From Paenibacillus mucilaginosus 3016 (GTDB lineage Bacteria > Bacillota > Bacilli > Paenibacillales > NBRC-103111): a stretch of 64,000 bases of DNA. A program made the position numbers and the translations under genes. The stretch spans positions 8,645,501-8,709,500 of the forward strand of contig NC_016935.1 of assembly GCF_000250655.1 (NCBI RefSeq). The letters are read 5' to 3'. This document shows positions 26,419-34,293 of the stretch, piece after piece (position 1 is the stretch's first letter; each line of letters starts with the position of its first letter). A model generated the notes under the pieces. The model saw only the letters and a program-made list of their open reading frames with translations, did no database searches and had not been told where the DNA came from.

Positions 26419-26964
26419 TCACCCGATGCGTCCTTCGTCCCACACCCGCTTCAACAGCTCGTCAGCTGTCTCCTCCGGTGTCCAGGGGGAGGAATCGAGC
26501 CACAGCCCGATCCTCGGGGTTTCGTCCCGCAGTACGCCGTCGAGCGCCGCCGGCGTCCAGAGGCCGTAGCCCTTTTTGCTCCGGGCCGCCTCCCGCTGTT
26601 CCACAGCTTCCACACTCGGGCACAGCACGGCCAGGTAGAGCGGCCTGCTGCGGATATAGGACAAGAACTCGGGAAGCACCCGGCCCACAGCCACATCCTG
26701 CACGATGACGGTGAAGCCAGCTTCGAAGTAAGTATCCGCCGCCTGGGCGGCGAGCCGGTAGCGCAGACGCAGCTGCTCCAGCCCGTCTCCGGCGTCGTCC
26801 GGGCGGACCTCCCTGCGGTCCTGCACGATCATACGGCGGAATAGATCTCCCCGCAGGTGCACAGACCGGGTGAACCGCTCCGCAAGCAGCTGGGCTACGG
26901 TGGACTTGCCGCTGGCCATGATGCCCGTGACAAGCAGAATCCCGGGCCGATCGATAAGCTTCAT
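26419..26964 (-). CDS. Small P-loop kinase / AAA-type phosphotransferase (181 aa)
   Basis: Walker A GIMASGKST at about residues 14-22, a DLFRR segment after the second strand and VIVQDVAVG. The layout matches small-molecule kinases of the shikimate/chloramphenicol-phosphotransferase or zeta-like group. No antitoxin lies beside it, so a toxin role is not favoured. The ATG at 26964 is preferred because GGGAGGAGG lies just before it; the upstream ATG at 26985 would place this site inside the gene. Confidence 0.75.
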   Translation of the reverse strand: MKLIDRPGILLVTGIMASGKSTVAQLLAERFTRSVHLRGDLFRRMIVQDRREVRPDDAGDGLEQLRLRYRLAAQAADTYFEAGFTVIVQDVAVGRVLPEFLSYIRSRPLYLAVLCPSVEAVEQREAARSKKGYGLWTPAALDGVLRDETPRIGLWLDSSPWTPEETADELLKRVWDEGRIG

Positions 26965-27043
26965 TCTTCCCGCCTCCTCCCTCAAACTATAGATCTTCCT
27001 CCAGTTTAGCTACCCGTTTCCGTTCCCCATAGGGCGAAGATCC

Positions 27044-27364
27044 TTATAAGAAGAACTCGCCGGGATCATGCCGGTACCGTTCCAGGTCGATACGCCCGTC
27101 CGCCCCTGCTTCCACTCCTTCGCCCGCCAGGTACAGGATCTGCTTCTCCCGCGACTCCTCATCGCGGAGGGCAATCTCCCCGCTCGCATTGACGACCCTG
27201 TGCCAGGGGAGCTGATGAGTGCGGCTCATGGCATGCAGGATGCGCACAACCTGTCTGGCCCCCCGCGGACTTCCGGCGGCGGCCGCAATCTGGCCGTAGG
27301 TCATCACGGAGCCTTCCGGGATGCTCTTGATGATGCTGATCACCCGCTCAGTATAAGGTGTCAC
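27044..27364 (-). CDS. Alkyltransferase-like (ATL) protein of the MGMT family (106 aa)
   Basis: The MGMT DNA-binding domain is clear: ERVISIIKSIPEGSVMTYGQIA and GARQVVRILHAMS. At the site where alkylguanine-DNA alkyltransferases have PCHRV, this protein has PWHRV (Trp near residue 52). It therefore cannot transfer alkyl groups to Cys and should act like ATL proteins, which bind O6-alkylguanine and hand it to nucleotide excision repair. GTG at 27364 with GGGGGAA ahead is the likely start; ATG at 27391 is possible but lacks a good site. Confidence 0.85.
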   Translation of the reverse strand: MTPYTERVISIIKSIPEGSVMTYGQIAAAAGSPRGARQVVRILHAMSRTHQLPWHRVVNASGEIALRDEESREKQILYLAGEGVEAGADGRIDLERYRHDPGEFFL

Positions 27365-27606
27365 CGGTACTTCCCCCTTTTTCACCTTCATGCCGGTTTC
27401 TTGATATGCCGGTCTTGTCACTATATCTCCAGTGTAGCATACAGCTGGGACAGCAGCCCGGGAGACTGATCCTGACGGGAATTGCGTCACGGTCGGAGGG
27501 AACGGACTCCTGATCTTCTTCCTGCTGCACCTGCATCCCCCCAATGGAGAGGGTGGCCTGATCGAACGTATAACCTGCGGGTAACCGGCAGTTGACGGCC
27601 CTGTAC

Positions 27607-27633
27607 GTTTGGGAGCTCCCTCCGCCGGGTAAT
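27607..27633 (+). promoter_or_regulatory. Sigma-B-type promoter of csbD
   Basis: GTTTGG (27607-27612), 14-bp spacer, GGGTAA (27627-27632) closely fits the B. subtilis sigma-B consensus GTTTAA-N13-15-GGGTAT. It lies 34 nt before the csbD start codon. Confidence 0.7.
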
Positions 27634-27666
27634 AAGAAGTAACCTTACCCCAAGGAGATGATACCC

Positions 27667-27840
27667 ATGAACAGCAGTCAAGGACTCAGCGACAAGATCA
27701 AAGGCGCAGTCTCCAAAGTGAAGGGCGAAGTCAAAGACCAGATCGGCAACGCGAAGAACGATGCCTCCCTTCAAGCGGAAGGCAAGATGGACAAGCTCAA
27801 GGGCGAAGTCCAGCAGGGCATCGGCAAGCTGAAAGAGTAG
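27667..27840 (+). CDS. csbD: CsbD-family general stress protein (57 aa)
   Basis: A small, charged, helical protein rich in Lys, Glu and Gly, with the repeated pattern DKIKGAVSKVKGEVKDQIG and MDKLKGEVQQGIGKLKE. This is the CsbD family; B. subtilis csbD belongs to the sigma-B regulon, and its role is unclear. AAGGAG lies 9 nt before the ATG at 27667, and the promoter upstream is of sigma-B type. A terminator follows. Confidence 0.92.
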   Translation: MNSSQGLSDKIKGAVSKVKGEVKDQIGNAKNDASLQAEGKMDKLKGEVQQGIGKLKE

Positions 27841-27857
27841 ACGAATACGGTTAACGG

Positions 27858-27886
27858 CACCCCGGCCTTAGGCTGGGGTGTTTTAT
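27858..27886 (+). terminator. Terminator of csbD
   Basis: CACCCCGGCC, TTA, GGCTGGGGTG and TTTTATT, 17 nt after the stop. Confidence 0.9.
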
Positions 27887-28116
27887 TGTATAGAGAGGCC
27901 GGCACATCCGCATACCGCTGAGGACATGGCCGGAGATCCTGGCGTTAGCTATTTCCCGCGCCTCCAGCATTACCCCGTTTCCCTCTGTATCCCCAGTTCC
28001 ATATTCTGGACAGACATGTTCGTGTCGTTTCCTGCAACATAATGCCGAATCCGCCCGTCTAGGGAGGTGAAATACAGATCAGCATTTCCTATTACAGCAT
28101 GAGAGGAAGAACGATG

Positions 28117-29175
28117 ATGAACTCCAGAAAGAACGCATCGATGAAAAAAAGCCTGGCCCTTCTTACCCTGTCCACCGCCCTGATGGCGACGGGAGCCGCA
28201 CACGCTTCGACCGGCAGCACGCCCCAGCCGACAGCCGCCGTGTCCGTTCCGGAAGCAGCTGCCGCCCCGTTCTTGATTAAGATCAACGGAGAGACGCTTG
28301 TCGAAACCGGCTACCAGGTGCCCGGTTCCTCCGAGCCGATGATTCCGCTGCGCAGCACGGCCGAGAAGCTCGGCTATGCGCTCGAGTGGAAGCAGGAGAC
28401 CCTCTCGGTCGATCTGCAGAAGGGAAATCTTTTTACAACCGTAAAGACCGGTGAAGACCAATACGTCATCAACCGGATGTACACCACGCTTGGCGCGGCA
28501 CCGGCTCTCGTCGACAACAAGCTGTATGTGCCTGCCTCCTTCGTAAGCAAGGTGCTCCATACGGAGGCGTCCGTGCAAGGCCAGGCGGTTGTCATCACTC
28601 CGGAGGCGGAAGCGCAGAAGAACGTGGTGACGACAGGCGTCGTTACGGCCGTGACTTACAAAGAAGATCACCGTTCCCTGCAAATTCAAGGGACAGGCAC
28701 CAACGGCACGGTGCTCCATATCAGCGAGGAGACGGTACTCGAGAAGAAGGACGGCGCTAAGCTGGGCTTCTCCGATCTGCACATCGGCATGACCGTGGAA
28801 GTCGAGCACCCGAATCGGATGACGCTCAGCCTGCCGCCGCAGACCTCCGCCTACCGGATCACAGTGCTTGATGCCGAGAAAGGGACGGACCTGCTGGCTA
28901 CAGCCGGTGAAATCCAGGAAGTGCGCAGCGGGGATTCTAAGGACGACTTCTCCGTAGTGCTCAAAGGTACCGGATTGACCGACCGCTCGCAGACGGAGAT
29001 CGTGCTCCGGGTCGGCGCAGAAACACCGGTCGTGAACCTGAAGGGCGAGAAGGTTCCGGCAAGCACGCTGGTGAAAGGCACTAAGATCATCGGTGTCTAC
29101 GGTCCGGTGATGACGAAGAGCCTGCCTCCGATCGGCACCGCATGGAAGATCGTCGTGGATGCTTCGGCCGAATAG
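28117..29175 (+). CDS. Secreted stalk-domain (copper amine oxidase N-terminal-like) protein (352 aa)
   Basis: A basic start and signal peptide (KKSLALLTLSTALMATGAAHA), then a stalk domain from about 55 to 165: IKINGETLVETG, MIPLRSTAEKLGYALEW and LYVPASFVSKVLHTE. The C-terminal ~180 residues are beta-rich (VVTTGVVTAVTYKEDHRSLQIQGTG-type strands) and resemble OB-like barrels; not assigned further. The start at 28117 has GAGGAAG ahead; 28114 (adjacent ATG) is equally possible. Exported, role unknown. Confidence 0.78.
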   Translation: MNSRKNASMKKSLALLTLSTALMATGAAHASTGSTPQPTAAVSVPEAAAAPFLIKINGETLVETGYQVPGSSEPMIPLRSTAEKLGYALEWKQETLSVDLQKGNLFTTVKTGEDQYVINRMYTTLGAAPALVDNKLYVPASFVSKVLHTEASVQGQAVVITPEAEAQKNVVTTGVVTAVTYKEDHRSLQIQGTGTNGTVLHISEETVLEKKDGAKLGFSDLHIGMTVEVEHPNRMTLSLPPQTSAYRITVLDAEKGTDLLATAGEIQEVRSGDSKDDFSVVLKGTGLTDRSQTEIVLRVGAETPVVNLKGEKVPASTLVKGTKIIGVYGPVMTKSLPPIGTAWKIVVDASAE

Positions 29176-29220
29176 TTTATCGCTTGATCCAAATGCACCG
29201 CCTCTGCTCCAAAACACGAA

Positions 29221-29258
29221 GAAGACCTTTCCTCCAACTGGGGGAGAGGTCTTCTTTA
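29221..29258. terminator. Terminator between convergent genes
   Basis: GAAGACCTTTCCTCC, AACT, GGGGGAGAGGTCTTC and a CTTT run on the plus strand. Confidence 0.8.
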
Positions 29259-29341
29259 CTTGCGCCGCCTGCGGGCATGGAAGGTGCCGGAGCCGCGTCT
29301 ATTGTCATACCTTTGCCGCTGAACCGTACTCCTATGCACCC

Positions 29342-29914
29342 TCACGGTACCGCGTAGACATAAATCTTCGTGCGGTGCAGGTCCCCGCAGGTGACGACCC
29401 GCTCAGCCTGTCACCCCGGCAGGGCAAAGTAGATGCTGACAATGCGTGCCCCGGGCCGCATCCGGTTCCGGAATATGCCGCTGAGCCGCTGCATCGCGCC
29501 CGGGAACAGGTAGCAGACGACGAGGTCGGCCTCCTCATAAGGATACCGGTACAGGTCGCCGCGGAGGAAGGCGATGCGGCCTTGACCGGCTGCCCCATAA
29601 ACTCCGGGCTGCAGCCGGCAGAGCAGGGCTCCCGCGGCCCGGGAGAACCCGTACGGGATCGGCGAATTCTCGATCCCGACGAGCTGCCGGACCGGGCACT
29701 CCCTCGCCAGCTGCAGCACGAGCTGGCCCCAGCCCGAGCCTGCTTCCACGATGCGGAGGTGCTCCGGGTACCGGCTCACTTCCCGTACCACCGCATCCCG
29801 GACCACGGCGGACGAAGGCATGGGCGTAATGCCGTTCCTCCAGCTCACCCAGACGATCGACAACGCAGCGAGCAGCACCGCGCCGACCAGCACCACCGAC
29901 AAAGCATCCGTCAC
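29342..29914 (-). pseudogene. Membrane-anchored class I methyltransferase with an in-frame TGA near its end
   Basis: GTG start at 29914 with GGGGAGGGGA ahead; one N-terminal membrane helix (LSVVLVGAVLLAALSIVWV), then RIVEAGSGWGQLVLQLA (SAM motif I), VGIENSP and ADLVVCYLFPGAM. The frame stops at TGA 29411-29413 after IVSIYFALPG. In the same frame it then continues QAERVVTCGDLHRTKIYVYAVP to a second TGA at 29342-29344. The continuation looks like the natural end of the fold (a final beta strand), so the first TGA is probably a nonsense change or sequence error; the short form would have 167 residues. Confidence 0.72.
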
Positions 29915-29962
29915 GCGGATCGTCCCCTCCCCGTTTCATCTACCTCTCCATGACGCTTCGCC

Positions 29963-31410
29963 CTACCTCTTTTTGACCGCTTCGTGCACCTTCAGCTGCT
30001 TTCCCTTGACCGTCATCGTCTTCATCGCCTCAATAACCATCGGCCCTTTGCCGTTGAGAATATCTACGTACGACACATTGTCGAGGATGTTGATGATCCC
30101 AATGTCGCCCGCCGTCATTCCATCAATCTTGGTCAGCGTGCCGACAAGATCGACGGTCCGGATTTTCTTCTTCTTGCCGCCGCTGAAATACAGCTGCATG
30201 ATATCCCGGTCGACCAGGCCCTTCTTCTCCTGCTTGGGAGCGGGCTTCAACTTCATCTTGGCCTCGAAGGCGTCTCGGGAGGCCTCCACTTCCTCTGCCG
30301 AAGGAGCCTCCCTCCGGCGGATCTGCTGCCCGAGATATTCCTCAATCGTACGCAGAGCGTGCTCATCCTCCGGTGTCACGAACGATATCGCGATCCCTTC
30401 CCTGCCCGCCCGGCCCGTTCTTCCGGTCCGGTGCACATAGCTCTCTTTGTCCAGGGGCAGATCATAGTTGATCACGTGCGTAATGTTGTCGATATCAATG
30501 CCCCTGGCCGCCACATCGGTCGCTGCCAGGATGCGGAACTCCCCCCGCCGGAACGCATGCATTACCGCGAAGCGGTCGTCCTGTTCCATGCCCCCGTGAA
30601 TCTTGCCGCAGGAATAGCCAAGACCGTCCAGCTGATCGAAGACGCCATCCACCCCTGCCTGCGTCCGGCAGAAGAGAATGCAGGCATCCGGGTTCTCCGT
30701 CACCAGGACGTCCTGCAGAAGCTTAGGTTTCTCTCCCTCCGCTGCGAGGAACAACGAATGGTCAATCCCCGCCGTCGTCCGTCCTGCCGATGCGATCTCG
30801 ATATCTACCGGATTCACCATATACCGGTGACACAGCTCCTCCACGCCCTTCGGAAGCGTAGCTGAGAACAGCATCGTAACGCGGTCCTCCGGCAGTTCGC
30901 GCAGGATCGCCTCCACCTGCTCAATGAATCCCATGCTCAGCATTTCATCGGCCTCGTCCAGGACCAGCATACTCACCCGCTCGAGATTGAGAGTACTTTT
31001 TCGATATGATCCATCACACGCCCCGGTGTGCCTACGACGATATGAACCTTCTGCATGAGCTCGGTCTTCTGCTTGGCAAAAGGCTGCTTGCCATAGAGCG
31101 CCGTCACCCGAATCCGCTTGAAGCGGCCGATGTTCGTGAGATCCTCCTTCACCTGGTCGGCCAGCTCGCGTGTAGGCGTCAGCACCAGCGCCTGCGGCCG
31201 GTTCTCCTCCCAGCGGACGCGCTCGCAGATCGGAATGCCGTAGGCGGCCGTCTTGCCGCTTCCCGTACGGGACTTTACGGTGATGTCCTTCCCCTGCAGG
31301 GCAGCAGGGATGACCTCCCTCTGCACCTCCGTCGGCTCCTTATAGCCGAGCGTATCGAGCGCGCGGAGGATCTCTTCACTTAAGCCGTACTCCCTGAAAT
31401 CCGCTGTCAT
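29963..31410 (-). pseudogene. dbpA: DbpA/YxiN-type DEAD-box RNA helicase, frameshifted
   Basis: The ATG at 31410 opens EYGLSEEILRALDTLGY (Q-motif region), SRTGSGKTAAYG (motif I), PTRELADQV and GTPGRVMDHIEK, and then the frame is lost. Motif II LDEADEML, SATLP, HRTGRTGRAG (motif VI) and the rest lie in the next frame from 30976 to 29963. One base missing in the run at 30995-31001 would restore a ~483-residue protein, the family size. The C-terminal ~75 residues match the DbpA RNA-binding domain that directs YxiN/DbpA to 23S rRNA helix 92. Its ATG overlaps the HxlR-type stop as ATGA. Confidence 0.88.
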
Positions 31411-31838
31411 CCTACCGGCTCCCTTTCTTCTGATGCAGGCGGCAGTACGCCTTCCATCGACTTGTGGTTCAGGATATTGTCTTCGAGCACCGTGAACTTG
31501 TCCCCGTATTCCCGGATGATATGCCTCTCGCCCCAGGCACAGAGGGAGTCCAGAATATGCCTCAGGCTCCACCCGTACTCGCTCAGCTCGTACTCGACCT
31601 TCGGCGGCACCTGATTGTAGCTGATCCGGTTGACAATGCCGTCGTCCTCCAGCTCCCGGAGCTGCTGGGTCAGCATCTTCTGCGTAATGCCGGGCATGAG
31701 ACGCTTCAGATCGCTTGTCCGCTTCTTCCCGTGCGTCAGGTGGCAGAGGATCACGCATTTCCACTTGCCCCCGATGACTTCCAGGGTAGCCTCCACCGAG
31801 ATATTGTACTTTTTGCCGCTCTTCTCTTGGGTTGTCAT
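31407..31838 (-). CDS. HxlR-family regulator upstream of the helicase (143 aa)
   Basis: HxlR signature: TLEVIGGKWKCVILCHL, the helix ITQKMLTQQLRELEDDGIV and the wing VPPKVEYELSEYG. One Cys (WKCV) sits where redox-sensing members such as HypR/YodB have their reactive residue, and a second lies in LDSLCAWGE. GGAGGG lies 6 nt before the ATG. It is divergent from an MFS pump across an operator array and overlaps the helicase start by ATGA. Probably represses the pump and itself (inference). Confidence 0.88.
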   Translation of the reverse strand: MTTQEKSGKKYNISVEATLEVIGGKWKCVILCHLTHGKKRTSDLKRLMPGITQKMLTQQLRELEDDGIVNRISYNQVPPKVEYELSEYGWSLRHILDSLCAWGERHIIREYGDKFTVLEDNILNHKSMEGVLPPASEEREPVG

Positions 31839-31862
31839 GCTCCATCCCTCCTGATCTATATG

Positions 31863-31953
31863 GGTACTTTTTAGTACCTATAGTACTTCGCAGTACCTAT
31901 AGTACTTCAAGGTACGTACTGTTCATATCCGTCAGAGTACTTCATAATACCAC
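31863..31953. promoter_or_regulatory. Operator array for the HxlR-type regulator
   Basis: AGTACCTATAGTACTTC occurs twice (31873-31889 and 31892-31908), exactly 19 bp apart. It is flanked by GGTACTTTTTAGTACC (31863-31878), GGTACGTACTG (31911-31921) and AGAGTACTTCATAATACC (31934-31951). All share GTACT/AGTAC half-sites. TACTAT -10-like elements (minus strand) and CATAAT (plus strand) lie inside the array. Confidence 0.75.
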
Positions 31954-31989
31954 TTACCGGCCGGTGATTACCATATAGGAGTGAGAAAC

Positions 31990-33213
31990 ATGTCCCTGGA
32001 TTCCAAAAGAAGCACCCTCGCGCTGCTGGCGCTCGCCGTCAGCGCCTTTGCGATCGGAACAACCGAGTTTATCAGTGTGGGCCTGCTGCCCCTTATCGCT
32101 GAAGACCTGCACATATCCCTGACGACGGCGGGGCTGACCGTCACGCTGTATGCGCTCGGCGTCACGCTGGGCGCCCCCATCCTGACGTCACTGGCGTCCC
32201 GGGTCTCCCGCAAGACCCTGCTGATCTGGATCATGATCGTCTTCGTGGCGGGCAACAGCCTGGCCGCGATGGCCGGAGGGATCGCCCTCCTGCTGACCGC
32301 ACGGGTCGTATCGGCCTTCGCCCACGGGGTCTTCATGTCGATCGGCTCCACGATCGCGGCGGATCTCGTGCCGGAGAACCGCCGGGCCAGCGCCATCTCG
32401 ATCATGTTCTCCGGACTCACGATCGCCACGGTCACTGGCGTTCCCCTCGGTACGCTGATCGGTCAGCAGTGGGGCTGGCGGTCCGCCTTCATCGCCATTG
32501 CGGCCGTAGGCCTTCTCGCGCTCGTCGCCAACCTGCTGCTCGTTCCTTCCGCGCTGCGGCAGGGCAAGCCTACCCGGCTCTCGGATCAGCTTCCGTTGGT
32601 CCGAAACGGCCGTCTGCTGCTCGCCTTCGCGATGACCGCCCTCGGGTACGGCGGCACCTTCGTCGTGTTCACGTACCTGTCGCCGCTGCTGCACGAGATC
32701 ACCGGCTTCCGGGAAAGCACGGTGGCCGCCATCCTGCTCCTCTACGGCATCGCGATCGCCATCGGCAACGTTGTGGGCGGGAAAGCGGCCAACCGGCAGC
32801 CCCTTACCGCCTTGTTCTACATGTTTGCCCTGCAGGCGGTAGTGCTCTTCGTCCTGTTCTTCACGGCGCCATTCCAGGCGGCCGGGCTGGTCACACTCTT
32901 CTGCCTCGGGCTGCTCGCTTTCATGAATGTCCCCGGCCTGCAGGTATATGTCGTCACCCTCGCCGAGCGCTTCGCCCCGCGGGCGGTCGATGTCGCTTCG
33001 GCCGTGAATATCGCCGCCTTCAATGCGGGCATCGCCATCGGGGCTTACCTGGGAGGCATCGTAGCCGACACGATCGGCCTGATTCATACGACCTGGGTCG
33101 GCGCCCTCATGGTGCTCGGTGCAGTACTGCTCACCGCCTGGAGCCGGTCGCTTGAGCGCCGGGATCACTCTGGGCAGGAACACGCTGAGGCGGGAAGCAT
33201 TCCCGTCCGCTGA
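31990..33213 (+). CDS. MFS efflux transporter, DHA1 type (407 aa)
   Basis: Twelve hydrophobic segments; the signature GTTEFISVGLLPLIAEDL in helix 1, SRVSRKTLLIW loop after helix 2, and ARVVSAFAHGVF in helix 4 fit the YdhP/PbuE/Bcr group of drug or purine exporters. AGGAG lies 8 nt before the ATG at 31990. Divergent from an HxlR regulator with a shared operator array, and followed by an aldo/keto reductase; regulator, pump and reductase suggest a response to a reactive or toxic small molecule. Confidence 0.88.
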   Translation: MSLDSKRSTLALLALAVSAFAIGTTEFISVGLLPLIAEDLHISLTTAGLTVTLYALGVTLGAPILTSLASRVSRKTLLIWIMIVFVAGNSLAAMAGGIALLLTARVVSAFAHGVFMSIGSTIAADLVPENRRASAISIMFSGLTIATVTGVPLGTLIGQQWGWRSAFIAIAAVGLLALVANLLLVPSALRQGKPTRLSDQLPLVRNGRLLLAFAMTALGYGGTFVVFTYLSPLLHEITGFRESTVAAILLLYGIAIAIGNVVGGKAANRQPLTALFYMFALQAVVLFVLFFTAPFQAAGLVTLFCLGLLAFMNVPGLQVYVVTLAERFAPRAVDVASAVNIAAFNAGIAIGAYLGGIVADTIGLIHTTWVGALMVLGAVLLTAWSRSLERRDHSGQEHAEAGSIPVR

Positions 33214-33333
33214 CCCGGCCCTGAGCTTGCTCCGGCAGGGGCTTGTGCTTCATTCCGGCCCCAGCGGCCAACCGGCTTTTTGCACACCAACCCTTATTCT
33301 TCTATCATCCATTACTCAGGAGGTTTCCATTCC

Positions 33334-34188
33334 ATGACTGCATTCATTCATCCCACCACTACCCTGAATAACGGGGTAACCATGCCGGTGCTTGGCCTCG
33401 GCGTCTTCCAGGTCGAGGAAGGCCAGGAGCTCGTACAGGCCGTCAAGACGGCCATCCGGCAGGGCTACCGGAGCATCGACACGGCGGCCATCTACGGCAA
33501 CGAGGCCAGCGTCGGGCAGGGCATCCGCGAAGCCCTGCAGGAAGGCGGCCTCTCCCGGGAGGATCTCTTCGTTACCTCCAAGGTGTGGAATGCCGACCTC
33601 GGCTATGAATCCACCCTGGCCGCCTATGAGGCGAGCCTCGCCAAGCTCGGTCTGGAGTACCTCGACCTCTACCTCATCCACTGGCCTGTGGCCGGCAAAT
33701 ACAAAGAAGCGTGGAGGGCCCTCGAGACCCTCTACAAGGAAGGCCGGGTCCGGGCGATCGGCGTCAGCAACTTCCAGATTCACCACCTCGAGGACATCCT
33801 GCGGGATGCCGAAGTGAAGCCGATGGTGAACCAGGTCGAGTTCCATCCGCGGCTCACCCAACAGGAGCTGCTGAAGTTCTGCTGCGAGCAGGGCATCCAG
33901 CTTGAAGCCTGGTCCCCACTCATGCAGGGCGGGCTGCTGGAAGATCCGGTGCTGAAGGAGATCGCGGCGAAGCATGGCGTCTCCGTCGCTCAGGTGATCC
34001 TGCGCTGGGACCTGCAGCAGGGCGTCGTGACGATCCCGAAGTCGACCAAGGCGCACCGGATCGCCGAGAACGCCGATCTCTTCGGCTTCGAGCTGACCGC
34101 CGGAGAGATGGAGCGCATCAGCGGCCTGAACAAGAACCAGCGGATCGGCCCGACCCGGACAACTTCGACTTCTAATCCGCCCTGCTGA
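33334..34188 (+). CDS. Aldo/keto reductase with frame-shifted C-terminal tail (284 aa)
   Basis: TIM-barrel AKR of the AKR5/YvgN-like group. Catalytic Asp and Tyr lie in SIDTAAIYGNEASVG, Lys in FVTSKVWNADLG, and His in YLIHWPV. NADPH site: TIPKSTKAHRIAENADLF. The family ends in GPDPDNFDF; here the reading is GPTRTTSTSNPPC. Adding one G near 34150 gives exactly GPDPDNFDF and a stop at 34173-34175. So a single-base loss altered the last residues. GGAGG lies 9 nt before the ATG at 33334. Likely reduces aldehydes such as methylglyoxal. Confidence 0.88.
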   Translation: MTAFIHPTTTLNNGVTMPVLGLGVFQVEEGQELVQAVKTAIRQGYRSIDTAAIYGNEASVGQGIREALQEGGLSREDLFVTSKVWNADLGYESTLAAYEASLAKLGLEYLDLYLIHWPVAGKYKEAWRALETLYKEGRVRAIGVSNFQIHHLEDILRDAEVKPMVNQVEFHPRLTQQELLKFCCEQGIQLEAWSPLMQGGLLEDPVLKEIAAKHGVSVAQVILRWDLQQGVVTIPKSTKAHRIAENADLFGFELTAGEMERISGLNKNQRIGPTRTTSTSNPPC

Positions 34189-34209
34189 TCAGAAATTGAT
34201 CCGTAAACA

Positions 34210-34251
34210 AGAAAGAGACCTTCCATCAGCCCTATGGAAGGTCTCTTTCTT
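34210..34251. terminator. Bidirectional terminator
   Basis: AAGAAAGAGACCTTCCAT pairs with ATGGAAGGTCTCTTTCTT between the convergent AKR and pbuX genes. Confidence 0.88.
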
Positions 34252-34293
34252 GTGTTATGGCGCGCTAGCCGGCTCCGCGGCGTCGCTGCTGCC

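Noticed and set aside
26419..26964. P-loop kinase as a zeta-type toxin
   Set aside because: No epsilon-type antitoxin adjacent and no zeta-specific motif beyond Walker A; left as a generic kinase.
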